Shown here piece by piece: positions 15,916 through 25,663 of a DNA stretch of 64,000 nucleotides. The position numbers and the translations under genes are program-made. Each line of letters starts with the position of its first letter. The first letter of the stretch is position 1. The notes beneath the pieces were generated by a model. It was given only the letters and a program-made list of their open reading frames with translations. It did not search any database and was not told where the DNA came from. Source of the DNA: Coralloluteibacterium stylophorae (GTDB taxonomy: Bacteria; Pseudomonadota; Gammaproteobacteria; Xanthomonadales; Xanthomonadaceae); NCBI RefSeq assembly GCF_018122625.2, contig NZ_JAGQFT020000004.1, positions 186,001 to 250,000 of the forward strand, given 5' to 3'.

Positions 15916-16494
15916 TCAGTTCGTGCGCGTGGGCTCGGTCCGGTGCGCCTGCGAGGGCTCGGAGCCTGCGAGGTCCTTGGCGTGGCGCTCGTGCTGCTGC
16001 AGCGTCGGCAGCGCCTTGCGCGCAAGGTCGCGGATGCCCTGCGAATGGGCGTCGTCCCCGGCGGTCTTCTGGAACAGCGCGACCGCCTTCTCGTGCTCCT
16101 CGACCATGCTGTCGGCGAAGGTGGTATCGAAGGCGTCGCCCTCGAGCTCGCGCAGCGGCGCGAGCACGCGCGTGTCGGCCTCCACCGCCGGCGGCGGTCC
16201 GGCGACCTTCTTCATGTCCTCGCCGAGCTTGCGGTGGTCGGTGAGCATCTTCTGCGCGAACTGGCGCACCTCGTCGCTCTGCGCGCTGTCGAGCGCGAGT
16301 TCGGAGGCGGCGATCTCGGTCTTGTTCGACCTGGTCGCCTTCATCACGAAGTCGCGGTCGGCGGCAGTGAGGTCGGCGCGCGCGCCGGCGGCGGGCGCGT
16401 CCGCGCGGGCGGCAGGGGCATCCTGTGCAAGGACGGCCGGTGCGGTGCAGGCGGCGGCGATGGCGCAGGCAAGGGTGAGCACTCGTGCGTTCAT
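15916..16494 (-). CDS. DUF4142 periplasmic protein
   Basis: A 192-residue exported protein with a signal peptide (1-23, ending AVLAQ), a low-complexity Ala/Asp linker, then the DUF4142 four-helix domain: DRDFVMKATRSNKTEIAASELALDSAQSDEVRQFAQKMLTDHRKLGEDM and EHEKAVALFQK with GIRDLARKALPTLQQHERHA. The fold is ferritin-like; function is unknown, and members are often induced by general stress. It is convergent with the catalase/ferritin-like group across a hairpin terminator. Confidence 0.9.
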   Translation of the reverse strand: MNARVLTLACAIAAACTAPAVLAQDAPAARADAPAAGARADLTAADRDFVMKATRSNKTEIAASELALDSAQSDEVRQFAQKMLTDHRKLGEDMKKVAGPPPAVEADTRVLAPLRELEGDAFDTTFADSMVEEHEKAVALFQKTAGDDAHSQGIRDLARKALPTLQQHERHAKDLAGSEPSQAHRTEPTRTN

Positions 16495-16666
16495 GGCGCT
16501 GGATTCCAGGATCAGGGCGGGGAGCGCGGCGACGGACGCCGCGGCTTCCGCATCCGCCCCGCCGTCGGACGGGGCGTGCGGAAGGGCACCTGGATAGCGC
16601 GCATCCGGTTGCAGCAGGGTGAGCCCTGCGACTGCGCGGGGTGAGGGCGCGACGCGACCGCCGCGG

Positions 16667-17422
16667 TCAGGCGGCCACCGGCTCCGGCCTGCGTCCGCGC
16701 AACCGGGCCCACAGCCGGCGCACCCCCCCGGCCAGGGGGCTGCCGGCGTGCGGATCGTGGTAGTGGAACACCGCCGTCGCGCGGACCGCGTCCGGCGGGC
16801 AGGGCAGGTTCGTGTGCACCGAGCGGTAGCCCCAGAACAGGTAGAGGTTGCCGGGCTGCATCCGCACGTGCACGAAGCTGTCGCCGCGCCCCAGCGCGCG
16901 GCGCGCCAGGCGCCGCTGGGTGAGGCCATTGTCCAGCAGCAGCTTGTCCCAGGCATTGCCGAGGTAGGTGCGCCGCAGGGGACGCCGGTTCGGCAGCATG
17001 ATCAGGTCGCCCTGCTGCGCTCCCTCCGGGATGCGCACCGGCAGCACCAGGGTCAGCACGAAGGAGTCGTAGTGGAAGATCATCGACTCGCGCTGCCCGC
17101 CGGCGCCGGTGAGGCAGCGCATGACCTGGTGGAACCCGCCCTCGGTGGCACGGCGCCCGGTGCCCGCGGCGACCAGGCGCCGGCAGAGCCCGACCAGCTC
17201 GGACGAATGCCCCCACTGCTGCAGCAGCGAGCCCGAGAGCGCCTGGGTTCCGGTCAGGGCCACGTAATCGTTGCCGGCGGCGACCACCGTCGCGTCGGCA
17301 TAGGCCTGCAGCTCGGCGACCTGGGCGCGGTCGACCCAGTCCGGCAGCACGGCGAACCCGCGCTCGTCCATCTCGGCGACGATCGTGGACACCTCCGCAT
17401 CGGTGAACTGGGTGCGCGGCAT
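16667..17422 (-). CDS. PhyH-like Fe(II)/2-oxoglutarate-dependent oxygenase (putative)
   Basis: A 251-residue cytosolic protein. The candidate iron triad is in MIFHYDSFVLTLVL (HxD) and YRSVHTNLPCPP (distal His), with a downstream Arg suited to 2-oxoglutarate binding. The N-terminal FTDAEVSTIVAEMDERGFAVLPDWVD resembles the opening helix of phytanoyl-CoA-dioxygenase-like enzymes. An AAGGGA box precedes the chosen ATG. The substrate is unknown; the neighbours (DUF4142 and copper chaperone genes) give no clue. The C-terminus is Arg-rich (LWARLRGRRPEP). Confidence 0.65.
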   Translation of the reverse strand: MPRTQFTDAEVSTIVAEMDERGFAVLPDWVDRAQVAELQAYADATVVAAGNDYVALTGTQALSGSLLQQWGHSSELVGLCRRLVAAGTGRRATEGGFHQVMRCLTGAGGQRESMIFHYDSFVLTLVLPVRIPEGAQQGDLIMLPNRRPLRRTYLGNAWDKLLLDNGLTQRRLARRALGRGDSFVHVRMQPGNLYLFWGYRSVHTNLPCPPDAVRATAVFHYHDPHAGSPLAGGVRRLWARLRGRRPEPVAA

Positions 17423-17774
17423 GATCCATCCCTTCGTTGCGCACGCGCGGCAGGACTGGGCGTGCGGCGATGGATCCAGGCGGCGGTTTCGGATGCGCCG
17501 GACCCCCGGGACCGCGCTTGCCTGCACGGCCTTCGAACCCGTCTGCGCCTGCTGCGGCGCGACGCCTCGAATCGTGCGCTGCGTCACACAACCGCAGCAA
17601 GCACCGTTCGTCGGCGCCGCGCATCGCGCCGCTGCTGCGCGTCCGCCGGCCGGCGGCGTTCCCGCAGCGCAGCAGCCGGCCCGCGCCTGCGTCGGCTGCG
17701 ACACCGCGTCGCAGGCGGGCGCCGCGTCGCACGCGCTAGACTCGCGCGCCCCGTGCTCCATCGGCAGACACGCC
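17423..17774. other. divergent intergenic region, oxygenase gene / pcuAC
   Basis: This 352-bp region carries the promoters for both flanking genes. A TAGACT -10-like hexamer lies near 17738-17743, about 30 bp before the copper chaperone start. A reading frame in phase with that gene extends through the region but contains irregular Cys-rich, low-complexity sequence and looks non-coding. I see no clear operator. Confidence 0.45.
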
Positions 17775-18230
17775 ATGCCCTCCATCGTCCGTCCCGTGCT
17801 GTTCCTTGCCGGCCTCGCCTGCGCCACGGCGGCGCTCGCGGAGCAGGGCGACCACGTCGAAGTCAGCGCACCCTGGATCCGCGCCCTGCCCGGCACCCTG
17901 CCGGCGGGCGGCTACATGACGCTCGCCAACGCGGGCGACGAGCCCGTCACCCTGACCGGCGTCGACAGCCCCGCGTTCGGCCACGCCATGCTCCATCGCA
18001 GCAGCGTCGCCGGCGGCCAGGGCCGGATGGAGCATGTCGGCGAGCTCGAGATCCCTGCGCACGACGCGGTGGCGCTCGCGCCGGGCGGCTACCACCTGAT
18101 GCTGATGCACGCGACCTCGCCGCTGCGGATCGGCTCCACGGTGCCGCTCACCCTGCACTTCGCCGACGGCAGCACGCGCGCGGTCGAGGCGACGGTGCGC
18201 CCGGCCAACGCCCAGGGCATCGACGACTGA
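17775..18230 (+). CDS. periplasmic copper chaperone PCu(A)C
   Basis: A 151-residue exported protein with a signal peptide ending around residue 22 (AALAEQ). The copper-binding pattern GHAMLHRSS ... GRMEHV ... GGYHLMLM supplies the conserved Met and His residues of the H-M-x10-M-x21-H-x-M motif. PCu(A)C proteins deliver Cu(I) to the CuA site of cytochrome oxidase, often together with Sco. A CtaG gene and a Sco gene lie immediately downstream on the opposite strand, supporting a role in oxidase assembly. Confidence 0.92.
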   Translation: MPSIVRPVLFLAGLACATAALAEQGDHVEVSAPWIRALPGTLPAGGYMTLANAGDEPVTLTGVDSPAFGHAMLHRSSVAGGQGRMEHVGELEIPAHDAVALAPGGYHLMLMHATSPLRIGSTVPLTLHFADGSTRAVEATVRPANAQGIDD

Positions 18231-18239
18231 GCCCGCGGC

Positions 18240-19079
18240 TCAGGCCGCCGGAAGCGGCCGCGCCAGGCGCGGGTCGCGCAGGCGCGCGGTGCGCGACAGC
18301 CGCATCCACTGGCGGAAGGCCAGCAGCGCCCCGGCGACCTCGACGAAGGCCGCCGGCACCCACATGATCGCCCCGCCGAGCTGCTGCCCGGTGATGACGT
18401 CGATGGTCAGCGCGCGGCCGCAGATCTCGAAGATCGGGTAGAGGTCGTAGCTGGTGAAGGTGACGATCGCGCCGGCGACGATCTGCGGGCTCATGGTGAA
18501 GGCCGGCGAAAGTACGCGCAGGCCGGGGCGCATGCGGCCGGGAGGCGCCGGGCGGTGGTCGAGCACCATCCACCAGTAGACCAGGCCGCTGACCATCATC
18601 GACCAGTTCATCAGCCGGTACAGGCGCCAGTCGATCATCGCCAGGGTCTGCATGTGCGGGATCAGCCACAGCAGGATCAGGCCGACGAAGACCATCGACA
18701 CCACCGCCGGATGCAGCAGCACCGCGGTGGCCGCGCGCCAGCTGCGCGATCGCTGCAGGGCGCGCAGGCGCACGCGCCAGGCCAGCGGCAGACCGCGGCG
18801 CATCACGCTGCCGGGGTAGGACGCCATGATCAGCAGCGGGGCCAGGTGGTGCAGCAGCACCTGCTGGATGCGGTGGATGAAGAACTCGTGCTCGGCGTAG
18901 TAGTCGAAGTAGGTGTGCAGCGAGCCGTAGGTCAGCAGCATGCCGGTCCAGAACGTCAGCTGCCGCGCGAACGACACCCGCATCCGCGCCACCCCGCGCA
19001 GGTACAGCGCGGCCGCGGCGCCGAAGCAGGCGAGGAAGGTCCAGGAGAACTCCCAGGGCACCAGCCAGGTCGTCAGCAT
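18240..19079 (-). CDS. ctaG: CtaG-type cytochrome c oxidase assembly factor (caa3_CtaG family)
   Basis: A 279-residue membrane protein with about seven hydrophobic helices, starting MLTTWLVPWEFSWTFLACFG. Conserved residues include HTYFDYYAEHEFFIHRIQQVLLHHLAPLL (a His-rich helix), HPAVVSMVFV and SPQIVAGAIVTFTSYDLYPIFEICGRA. The family takes part in copper insertion or assembly of aa3/caa3 oxidases. It follows the Sco gene on the same strand with a 22-bp gap, so the two form an operon convergent with the PCu(A)C gene. The oxidase genes are not in this window. Confidence 0.9.
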   Translation of the reverse strand: MLTTWLVPWEFSWTFLACFGAAAALYLRGVARMRVSFARQLTFWTGMLLTYGSLHTYFDYYAEHEFFIHRIQQVLLHHLAPLLIMASYPGSVMRRGLPLAWRVRLRALQRSRSWRAATAVLLHPAVVSMVFVGLILLWLIPHMQTLAMIDWRLYRLMNWSMMVSGLVYWWMVLDHRPAPPGRMRPGLRVLSPAFTMSPQIVAGAIVTFTSYDLYPIFEICGRALTIDVITGQQLGGAIMWVPAAFVEVAGALLAFRQWMRLSRTARLRDPRLARPLPAA

Positions 19080-19101
19080 CGGCGGCTCCCGGCGTGTGCG
19101 C

Positions 19102-19752
19102 TCATGCCGGCTCCTCGCCGATCAGCAGGCGCAGGTCGTGGAGGATGTCCTCGCGCGGCGCGGTCGGCACCGCGATCAGGCGCGGCCGGCCCGCGCGGTC
19201 GAACAGGAAGATCGATGCACTGTGGCTGACCTCGTAGCCGCCGGCCTCCGGCCGCGCCGGCCCCGGATCGCGCGAGAACGCGGTGCGGTAGCGCTTGGCC
19301 AGCGCCTCGGTGGCGCGTGCGCTGCCGGTCAGGCCGACCGCGCGCGGGTCGAAGGCCTCGACGTAGGCGCGCATGGTGTCGGGATCGTCGCGCGCCGGGT
19401 CGACGCTCACGAACAGGATCCGCGCGGCCTCGGCGTCCGCGCCCAGCTCGCGCATGATCCCGTGCAGCTGGGCGAGGGTCAGCGGGCACACGTCGGGGCA
19501 GTGCGTGTAGCCGAAGTACAGCAGCACCACCTTGCCGCGGAAGTCCTCGCCGCCGACCTCGCGGCCGGTGTGGTCCACCATCTCGAACTGCAGCCGCGGC
19601 ATGTGCCCGGTGATCGGGAACAGCCTCACCGGCAGCGTCTCGCGGGCGCAGCCGGCGACGAGCAGGGACGCCAGGAAGGCGCCGCACAGGGCGCGCCAGG
19701 CACGGGCGACGCGGGATTGGAGGACGGTGACAGGCACGGGCGACGGGCACAC
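19102..19752 (-). CDS. sco: SCO1/SenC family copper-binding lipoprotein
   Basis: A 216-residue thioredoxin-fold protein. The lipobox LLVAGC around residue 35 predicts membrane anchoring. The copper motif is YTHCPDVCPLT, and the third ligand His is in YEVSHSASIFLFD, both intact. Sco proteins reduce and metallate the CuA centre of cytochrome oxidase. The most upstream start is GTG at 19752, with a later GTG at 19737 also possible. A TACACT -10-like hexamer lies about 50 bp upstream. Cotranscribed with ctaG. Confidence 0.93.
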   Translation of the reverse strand: MCPSPVPVTVLQSRVARAWRALCGAFLASLLVAGCARETLPVRLFPITGHMPRLQFEMVDHTGREVGGEDFRGKVVLLYFGYTHCPDVCPLTLAQLHGIMRELGADAEAARILFVSVDPARDDPDTMRAYVEAFDPRAVGLTGSARATEALAKRYRTAFSRDPGPARPEAGGYEVSHSASIFLFDRAGRPRLIAVPTAPREDILHDLRLLIGEEPA

Positions 19753-19885
19753 GCAGCGGCCGGCGGCGCCGAAGGCGCGGCGGCGGACGGAAGCCCGCTA
19801 GTGTAGGCGCCCTCCGCCGGGGCCGCGAGCGGCGGCCTGAACGCGAGGCCGCCTCGCGTGCCGCCGCGGCGCTAGCATGGCGCGC

Positions 19886-20452
19886 ATGTCCGCCCCGCAC
19901 CTGTCCATCGCCACCGCCGCCGAGCGCCTGCGCACCGGCGGCGTCCTCGCCTATCCCACCGAAGCGGTGTGGGGCCTGGGCTGCGATCCCTTCGACCGCG
20001 ACGCGGTGCTGCGCCTGCTCGCGATCAAGCGTCGCGGAGTCGAGCGCGGCGTGATCCTGGTCGCCGCCGACCTCGCCCAGGTGGCGCCGCTGCTGCGCCT
20101 GGACGCCCTGCCGGAGGCGCGCCGCGAGGCGGTGCTGGCGCGTTGGCCGGGGCCGCAGACCTGGCTGCTGCCCTGCACCGCGGCGGTGCCGGAATGGATC
20201 CGCGGCGCCCATCCCGACCTCGCCGTGCGCATCAGCGCGCACCCCGTCGTCGTCGCGCTGTGCCGCGCGGCGGGCATGCCGCTGGTCTCGACCAGCGCCA
20301 ACACCACCGGCATGCCGCCGGCCTTCGCCCGCGATGCCCTCGAGCCGGCGCTGCTGGAGGCGGTCGACGGCGTGGTCGACGGCGAGACCGGTGGCCTGGC
20401 CGCGCCGACACCGATCCGCGACGCGCGCAGCGGCGTCGTGCTGCGCGCCTGA
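19886..20452 (+). CDS. tsaC: L-threonylcarbamoyladenylate synthase TsaC/Sua5-YrdC
   Basis: A 188-residue YrdC-domain enzyme that makes threonylcarbamoyl-AMP for the t6A modification of tRNA. Motifs are GGVLAYPTEAVWGLGCDP, LAIKRRGVERGVILV, WPGPQTWLLP, AVRISAHPVVVALC and PLVSTSANTTGMPP. This length matches TsaC and lacks the C-terminal Sua5 domain. The start at MSAPHL is preferred because the family begins there; the first in-frame ATG, nine bases earlier, overlaps a TAGCAT hexamer that could be a -10 box. Confidence 0.94.
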   Translation: MSAPHLSIATAAERLRTGGVLAYPTEAVWGLGCDPFDRDAVLRLLAIKRRGVERGVILVAADLAQVAPLLRLDALPEARREAVLARWPGPQTWLLPCTAAVPEWIRGAHPDLAVRISAHPVVVALCRAAGMPLVSTSANTTGMPPAFARDALEPALLEAVDGVVDGETGGLAAPTPIRDARSGVVLRA

Positions 20453-20505
20453 CCCCCGCCGCACCGTCACCGCCGCACGACGCGGCGCGCCGGCAGACTG
20501 CCGCC

Positions 20506-21129
20506 ATGGCCGCGACCGCCTTCCGCCTGCTCCTGTTCTCCGTCCTCGGCACGGGTGCCGCCGCCGCGCAGGACGTGACCGTGTATCGCTGCGCCGGCGA
20601 GGGCGGCCCGCCGGTGTTCCAGAACACGCCCTGCGCCGACGGCGCCGAACAGGCGCGCACCGACTACGTCCGCCCGACCGATCCGCCCGTGCCGCCGCCC
20701 GCAGACCTCGCGCCGGCGCCGCGAACGCTGGTGGTGGAGACCCGGGCGCCGGCCGCGCCCGCGCCGCAGCGCCCGGAGCCGCTGTTCGAATGCGTGCGCG
20801 AGAACGGCGAGACCTATCTCAGCCGCAGCGGCATCGGCGCGCGCCGCTGGGTTCCGCTGTGGGCATTGGGTGCATATCCGCGGCCCGCGGATGCGCCGGC
20901 GCGCGCAGGCCAGAGCCCGCAGCCGAGCGGGGCTTCCGAATACGCGCCGGGCACCTGGGTCGAGGACGAGTGCCGCCTGCTCGACGGCGAGGAGATCTGC
21001 GCCCGCCTGCGCGACGAACTCGAGGCCCTGCGCACGCGCTTCTTCAACGCCCAGCCGTCGGAACGCGCCGACCTCGAATCGCGCGAGGACGCCATCCAGG
21101 CCGAGCTCGCCGCCAGCTGCGGCGGCTGA
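20506..21129 (+). CDS. DUF4124-like exported protein
   Basis: A 207-residue protein with a short signal peptide (1-20, GTGAAAAQ). It begins the mature part with VTVYRCAGEGGPPVFQNTPCADG, the DUF4124 pattern of a small Cys-containing beta domain. A Pro-rich linker follows, then a second similar unit (LFECVRENGETYLSRSG), then a helical C-terminus with paired cysteines (ECRLLDGEEIC and ELAASCGG). The protein is expected in the periplasm; its role is unknown. The frame continues far upstream but only the signal peptide gives a sensible start. Confidence 0.75.
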   Translation: MAATAFRLLLFSVLGTGAAAAQDVTVYRCAGEGGPPVFQNTPCADGAEQARTDYVRPTDPPVPPPADLAPAPRTLVVETRAPAAPAPQRPEPLFECVRENGETYLSRSGIGARRWVPLWALGAYPRPADAPARAGQSPQPSGASEYAPGTWVEDECRLLDGEEICARLRDELEALRTRFFNAQPSERADLESREDAIQAELAASCGG

Positions 21130-21137
21130 GCGCGCCG

Positions 21138-21914
<777 letters not shown>

Positions 21915-21981
21915 GGTCACGCCCTCCGTCGCCGTCGCACCGGCGGCTAGGATAAGCCCGCGTCCACCACGGAGAACCGCC

Positions 21982-22206
21982 ATGCGCCGCGCCCCCGTCC
22001 TCGCGTCCGCCCTCGCCCTGGCCGCGCTGTGCGCCTGCACGCCCGCGCCCGACGAAGGCACCGACCGTCCCGTCGAGCCGCGCTCCGACACCGCACTGCG
22101 GGACGCCATGCAGGCGCCGGTCGACCGGACGCACGAGGCCGTCGATGCCGCCACCGAGGCGGCCGAAGCCCGGCGCGAAGCCGCGCTGGAGGCGGCAGGC
22201 GGCTGA
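21982..22206 (+). CDS. small predicted lipoprotein
   Basis: A 74-residue protein beginning [23 protein letters not shown], a lipoprotein signal with LCAC as candidate lipobox. The mature part is short, charged and mostly helical ([20 protein letters not shown]). A GGAGA box precedes the ATG. No family is recognised; similar tiny lipoproteins are common in Xanthomonadaceae. It ends just before a perfect palindrome that probably terminates transcription. Confidence 0.7.
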   Translation: MRRAPVLASALALAALCACTPAPDEGTDRPVEPRSDTALRDAMQAPVDRTHEAVDAATEAAEARREAALEAAGG

Positions 22207-22208
22207 AA

Positions 22209-22240
22209 CGACGACGCCCGGCCTAGGCCGGGCGTCGTCG
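22209..22240. terminator. bidirectional terminator, 32-bp perfect palindrome
   Basis: Sixteen-base arms meet at a central CCTAGG with no mismatch, immediately after the lipoprotein stop and 30 bp from the end of sppA on the other strand. As RNA it would form a very stable hairpin from either direction. No T-tract is present, but a shared end for the convergent transcripts is the simplest reading. Confidence 0.75.
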
Positions 22241-22269
22241 CGAGAGGCGGTGTCGACGCGGGCGCCGGA

Positions 22270-24138
22270 CTACAGCGTGCAGAAGCAGTGCACCACCGCG
22301 CGGAACGGCCGCGGATCGTCGCGGTCGGCGGAGAGCCAGCCGAAGTCGCGGCGCAGCTGTTCGCCGACCGCCTGCGCGCCGAGCAGGTCGAGCGCGCCGG
22401 TGGCACGCAGCACCGCACCCACCTGGGCGTTGTCCGAGAGGTTGGTCAGGAACTGCTGGAACGGCGTGAGCGGCTTCTCGATGTACTCGATCCGGCCCTC
22501 GCCCTCGCCGAGCCTGGCGAGGCTGCGGGCCTCGGCGATCGCCGACTCGAGGCCGCCGAGTTCGTCGACCAGGCCGCGGTCCAGCGCCTGCGCACCGCTC
22601 CACACGCGTCCGCGGGCGATGCTGTCGACCTCGGCCACGGTGTGGTCGCGCGCCTCGGCGACCTTGCCGATGAAGTCGCGGTAACCCTTCTCGATGATGC
22701 TCTGGATGATCTCGCCGACCATCGGGTCCATCGGCCGGGTCGGGTCGAAGGCACCGGCGATGCGCGTGGTGGCGACGCCGTCGGACCGCGCGCCGATCCG
22801 CTCGAGCGTGTCCGGGAAGGTCATGAACAGGCCGAAGATGCCGATCGAGCCGGTGATCGTCGACGGGTCGGCGTAGATCCGGTCGGCATTCATCGAGATC
22901 CAGTAGCCGCCCGAGGCGGCGACGCCGCCCATCGAGACCACCACCGGCTTGCCGGCGGCCTTGAGCAGCTCGACCTCGTGCCGGATCTGCTCGGAGGCGA
23001 ACACTTCGCCGCCAGGCGAGTCCACGCGCAGCACCACGGCCTTCACGTCCTCGTCCTCGCGCGCCTGGCGCAGCAGGGCGGAGGTCGAGTCGCCGCCGAT
23101 CGTGCCGGGCGGCTGCTCGCCGCCGGAGATCGCGCCCTGGGCGACCACCACGCCGACCGCATCGCCGCCGCCGAGGCCCGCGTCGCCGTCGAGCTGGGCG
23201 AGATAGCCGCCCAGGTCGACCTGGCGGAAGGTGTGGTTGCGGGTGTCCTCGGCGCCGAGGCCGATCATCTCCTCGCGGACCTCGTCGAGCGTCTTCAGCC
23301 CATCGACCAGGCCCGCGTCCAGCGCCAGTCGGGCGGTGTCCCCGCCGACCGCGCGCAGCCGCGCCGGCAGGCCATCGATGCTGGCCTGCAGCTCGGCCGG
23401 ATCGAGGCCACGCGCCTCGGCGATGTCGGCCAGGTAGCGGTTCCAGATGTCGCTCATCCAGAACAGGTCGGCTTCCTTGGCCTCCGGCGACGCCTGGTCG
23501 AGCACGTAGGGTTCGGCCGCGGACTTGTATTCGCCGACCTTGAACAGGTGCACGTCGACGCCGAGCTTGTCCTGCAGGCCTTCGCGGTAGTACAGCCGGT
23601 AGCGCGCCAGCCCCTCGAGCAGGAGCATGCCCATCGGATGCATGTAGACGGTGTCCGCCTGTGCGGTCAGGTAGTAGCCGGTCTGCTCCAGGCTGTCGGC
23701 GTAGGCGATGACCTGCTTGCCCGAGGCGCGGAACCCGCGCAGCGCCGCGCCGACCTCGCGCAGGGCCGCCATGCTCGCCGAGGACAGGCGGTCGGTGCGC
23801 AGGAAGATGCGGTCGATGCGGTCGTCGTCCCGGGCCGCCTCGATGGCGCGCAGCAGGTCGCGCAGCTGCACTTCCTGGACCTCGCTGCCGCTCATCCGCG
23901 CCAGCGCACGCGAGGCGGCGTCGGCGCTGAACTGCTCGACCAGCGCGCCTTCCGGCGCGATCACCAGCGCGGTCCGCTCGTCCAGCGGCGCGGCCTGCCG
24001 GCTGCCGACGAAGGCGCCGACGATCACCGCCAGCACCATCAGCACGACGAGGTTGAGCATCAGCAGGCTGAAGAAGCTCAGCACGCTCCAGATGCCGCCG
24101 AAGAAGCGCCGGATCGGCCCCGGGCGGGAATCGGTCAT
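22270..24138 (-). CDS. sppA: signal peptide peptidase SppA, 67 kDa type
   Basis: A 622-residue inner-membrane serine protease that cleaves leftover signal peptides. One transmembrane helix at about 16-45 anchors it. The long form has two tandem S49 domains: the first contains [15 protein letters not shown] with the catalytic lysine, and the second [21 protein letters not shown] and [18 protein letters not shown] with the nucleophilic serine. Its length equals that of E. coli SppA. The start [17 protein letters not shown] is the family-like one; in-frame Met codons upstream are disregarded. Confidence 0.96.
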   Translation of the reverse strand: MTDSRPGPIRRFFGGIWSVLSFFSLLMLNLVVLMVLAVIVGAFVGSRQAAPLDERTALVIAPEGALVEQFSADAASRALARMSGSEVQEVQLRDLLRAIEAARDDDRIDRIFLRTDRLSSASMAALREVGAALRGFRASGKQVIAYADSLEQTGYYLTAQADTVYMHPMGMLLLEGLARYRLYYREGLQDKLGVDVHLFKVGEYKSAAEPYVLDQASPEAKEADLFWMSDIWNRYLADIAEARGLDPAELQASIDGLPARLRAVGGDTARLALDAGLVDGLKTLDEVREEMIGLGAEDTRNHTFRQVDLGGYLAQLDGDAGLGGGDAVGVVVAQGAISGGEQPPGTIGGDSTSALLRQAREDEDVKAVVLRVDSPGGEVFASEQIRHEVELLKAAGKPVVVSMGGVAASGGYWISMNADRIYADPSTITGSIGIFGLFMTFPDTLERIGARSDGVATTRIAGAFDPTRPMDPMVGEIIQSIIEKGYRDFIGKVAEARDHTVAEVDSIARGRVWSGAQALDRGLVDELGGLESAIAEARSLARLGEGEGRIEYIEKPLTPFQQFLTNLSDNAQVGAVLRATGALDLLGAQAVGEQLRRDFGWLSADRDDPRPFRAVVHCFCTL

Positions 24139-24202
24139 GGGAAGACTCCGGAAAGCAGACGGCAAGGATACCCGGGGCGACCGGGGGCGCCACCGCCACA
24201 GG

Positions 24203-25552
24203 TCATGCGGCGAATCGCGCCACCATGCGCCGGCAGCGCGCCGACATCAGTACGGCGGCGGTGCCGAGCCCGGCGATCAGGCCGCACCACAGTCCCGGTG
24301 CGCCCCAGCCCAGGCCGCGCCCGAGGAGCGCCCCCAGCGGGAGTCCGACGACCCAGTAGGCGGCCAGCGCCATCAGCATCGGCACCCGCGTGTCCTTGAG
24401 CCCGCGCAGCGTGCCGGCGGAGACCACCTGCACGCCGTCGGGGAACTGGAACGCCGCGGCGTAGAGCATCAGGGTCGAGGCCAGCGCGGCGACGGCGGCG
24501 TCGCGCGTGTACAGCGCGGCGATCAGGTCGTGGCCGAGCAGCAGCACCGTGCCCGAGCACAGCTGGGTGGCGATCACCAGCACGAAGCCGGCGCGCATCG
24601 CGCTGCGCACGCCGCCGCCGTCGCGCGCGCCGACCGCGCGGCCGACGCGCACCGTGGTCGCCTCCGCCAGGCCCATCGGCACCATGAAGCACAGCGTGGC
24701 CACGTTGATCGCGATCTGGTGGGCGGCGGTCTGCACCGCACCCAGGTGGGCGATCAGGAAGGTGGTGGCCACGAACAGGCTGCCCTCCATGAACACGGTG
24801 ACGCCGATCGGCAGGCCCAGGCGCAGCAGCGCCGCGAGCGCGGTCGCCTGCGGCGGCTCCATGCGCGCCAGCAGTCCGAGGCGCGAGAAACGCTGCGCGC
24901 GCGCCAGGTACAGCGCCATGCCCGCGGCCTGCAGCCACAGCATGGTCGCGGTGGCGAAGCCCAGCCCGGCCGCGCCGAGCGCCGGCAGCCCGCCGACGCC
25001 GAACATCAGCGCCCAGCCCAACGGCGCGAGCACCACCAGACCGGCGAAGCCGAACACCATGCCCGGTGGCGTCCAGCCCAGGCCCTCGCTGGTGTAGCGC
25101 ATGCACAGGTAGAGCGCGAGCGCCGGCGCGCCCCAGCGCACCCCGGCGAGGAAGGCCACCGCGCCGGGACGGATCTCGGGATCGACGCCGATCGGCGCCA
25201 GCAGCCAGGCCGCGCCCGACAGCAGCACGAACAGCGCCACGCCCAGCGCCAGCGCCAGCCACAGCGCCTGCCGGAACAGCGGCGCGATCTCGCGCTCGCG
25301 GCCGGCGCCGGCGAGCTGCGAGACCGACGGCGGCACCGCGAGCAGGGTCCCCACCAGCACCAGCAGCACGATCGACCAGAACGCGTTGCCGACGGTGACC
25401 CCGGCCTGGGTCGCGGTGCCGTGCGCGCCGGCCAGCACCGTGTCGACGAAGCCGATCAGCCCGCTGGAGACGTGGCCCAGCACGATCGGCAATGCCAGCA
25501 GCGCGGTCGTGCGCAGTTCCTGCGCGACCGGACGGGGAATGGGCGACGACAT
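24203..25552 (-). CDS. norM: MATE-family multidrug/cation efflux transporter (NorM-like)
   Basis: A 449-residue protein with twelve hydrophobic segments in two six-helix halves. Signature stretches are LALPIVLGHVSSGLIGFVDTVLAG (TM1), LLRLGLPIGVTVFMEGSLFVATTFLI (TM7, with the family Glu), AAHQIAINVATLCFMVPMGLAEATTVRVGRAVGA and LRGLKDTRVPM. MATE transporters expel cationic drugs in exchange for sodium or protons. Sixty-four base pairs separate it from sppA on the same strand. The N-terminal Met is placed after a short upstream in-frame extension. Confidence 0.94.
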   Translation of the reverse strand: MSSPIPRPVAQELRTTALLALPIVLGHVSSGLIGFVDTVLAGAHGTATQAGVTVGNAFWSIVLLVLVGTLLAVPPSVSQLAGAGREREIAPLFRQALWLALALGVALFVLLSGAAWLLAPIGVDPEIRPGAVAFLAGVRWGAPALALYLCMRYTSEGLGWTPPGMVFGFAGLVVLAPLGWALMFGVGGLPALGAAGLGFATATMLWLQAAGMALYLARAQRFSRLGLLARMEPPQATALAALLRLGLPIGVTVFMEGSLFVATTFLIAHLGAVQTAAHQIAINVATLCFMVPMGLAEATTVRVGRAVGARDGGGVRSAMRAGFVLVIATQLCSGTVLLLGHDLIAALYTRDAAVAALASTLMLYAAAFQFPDGVQVVSAGTLRGLKDTRVPMLMALAAYWVVGLPLGALLGRGLGWGAPGLWCGLIAGLGTAAVLMSARCRRMVARFAA

Positions 25553-25663
25553 GCGAACGGCTCGCGGCGGCACGCCGCGGCGGAGATCGCGGCGGTCGCG
25601 GGCGGCCGTATTCTAGCGGTCGCGCCGGCGATGGCCGCCGTCGCGATGCCTGGGGAGGGCAAC

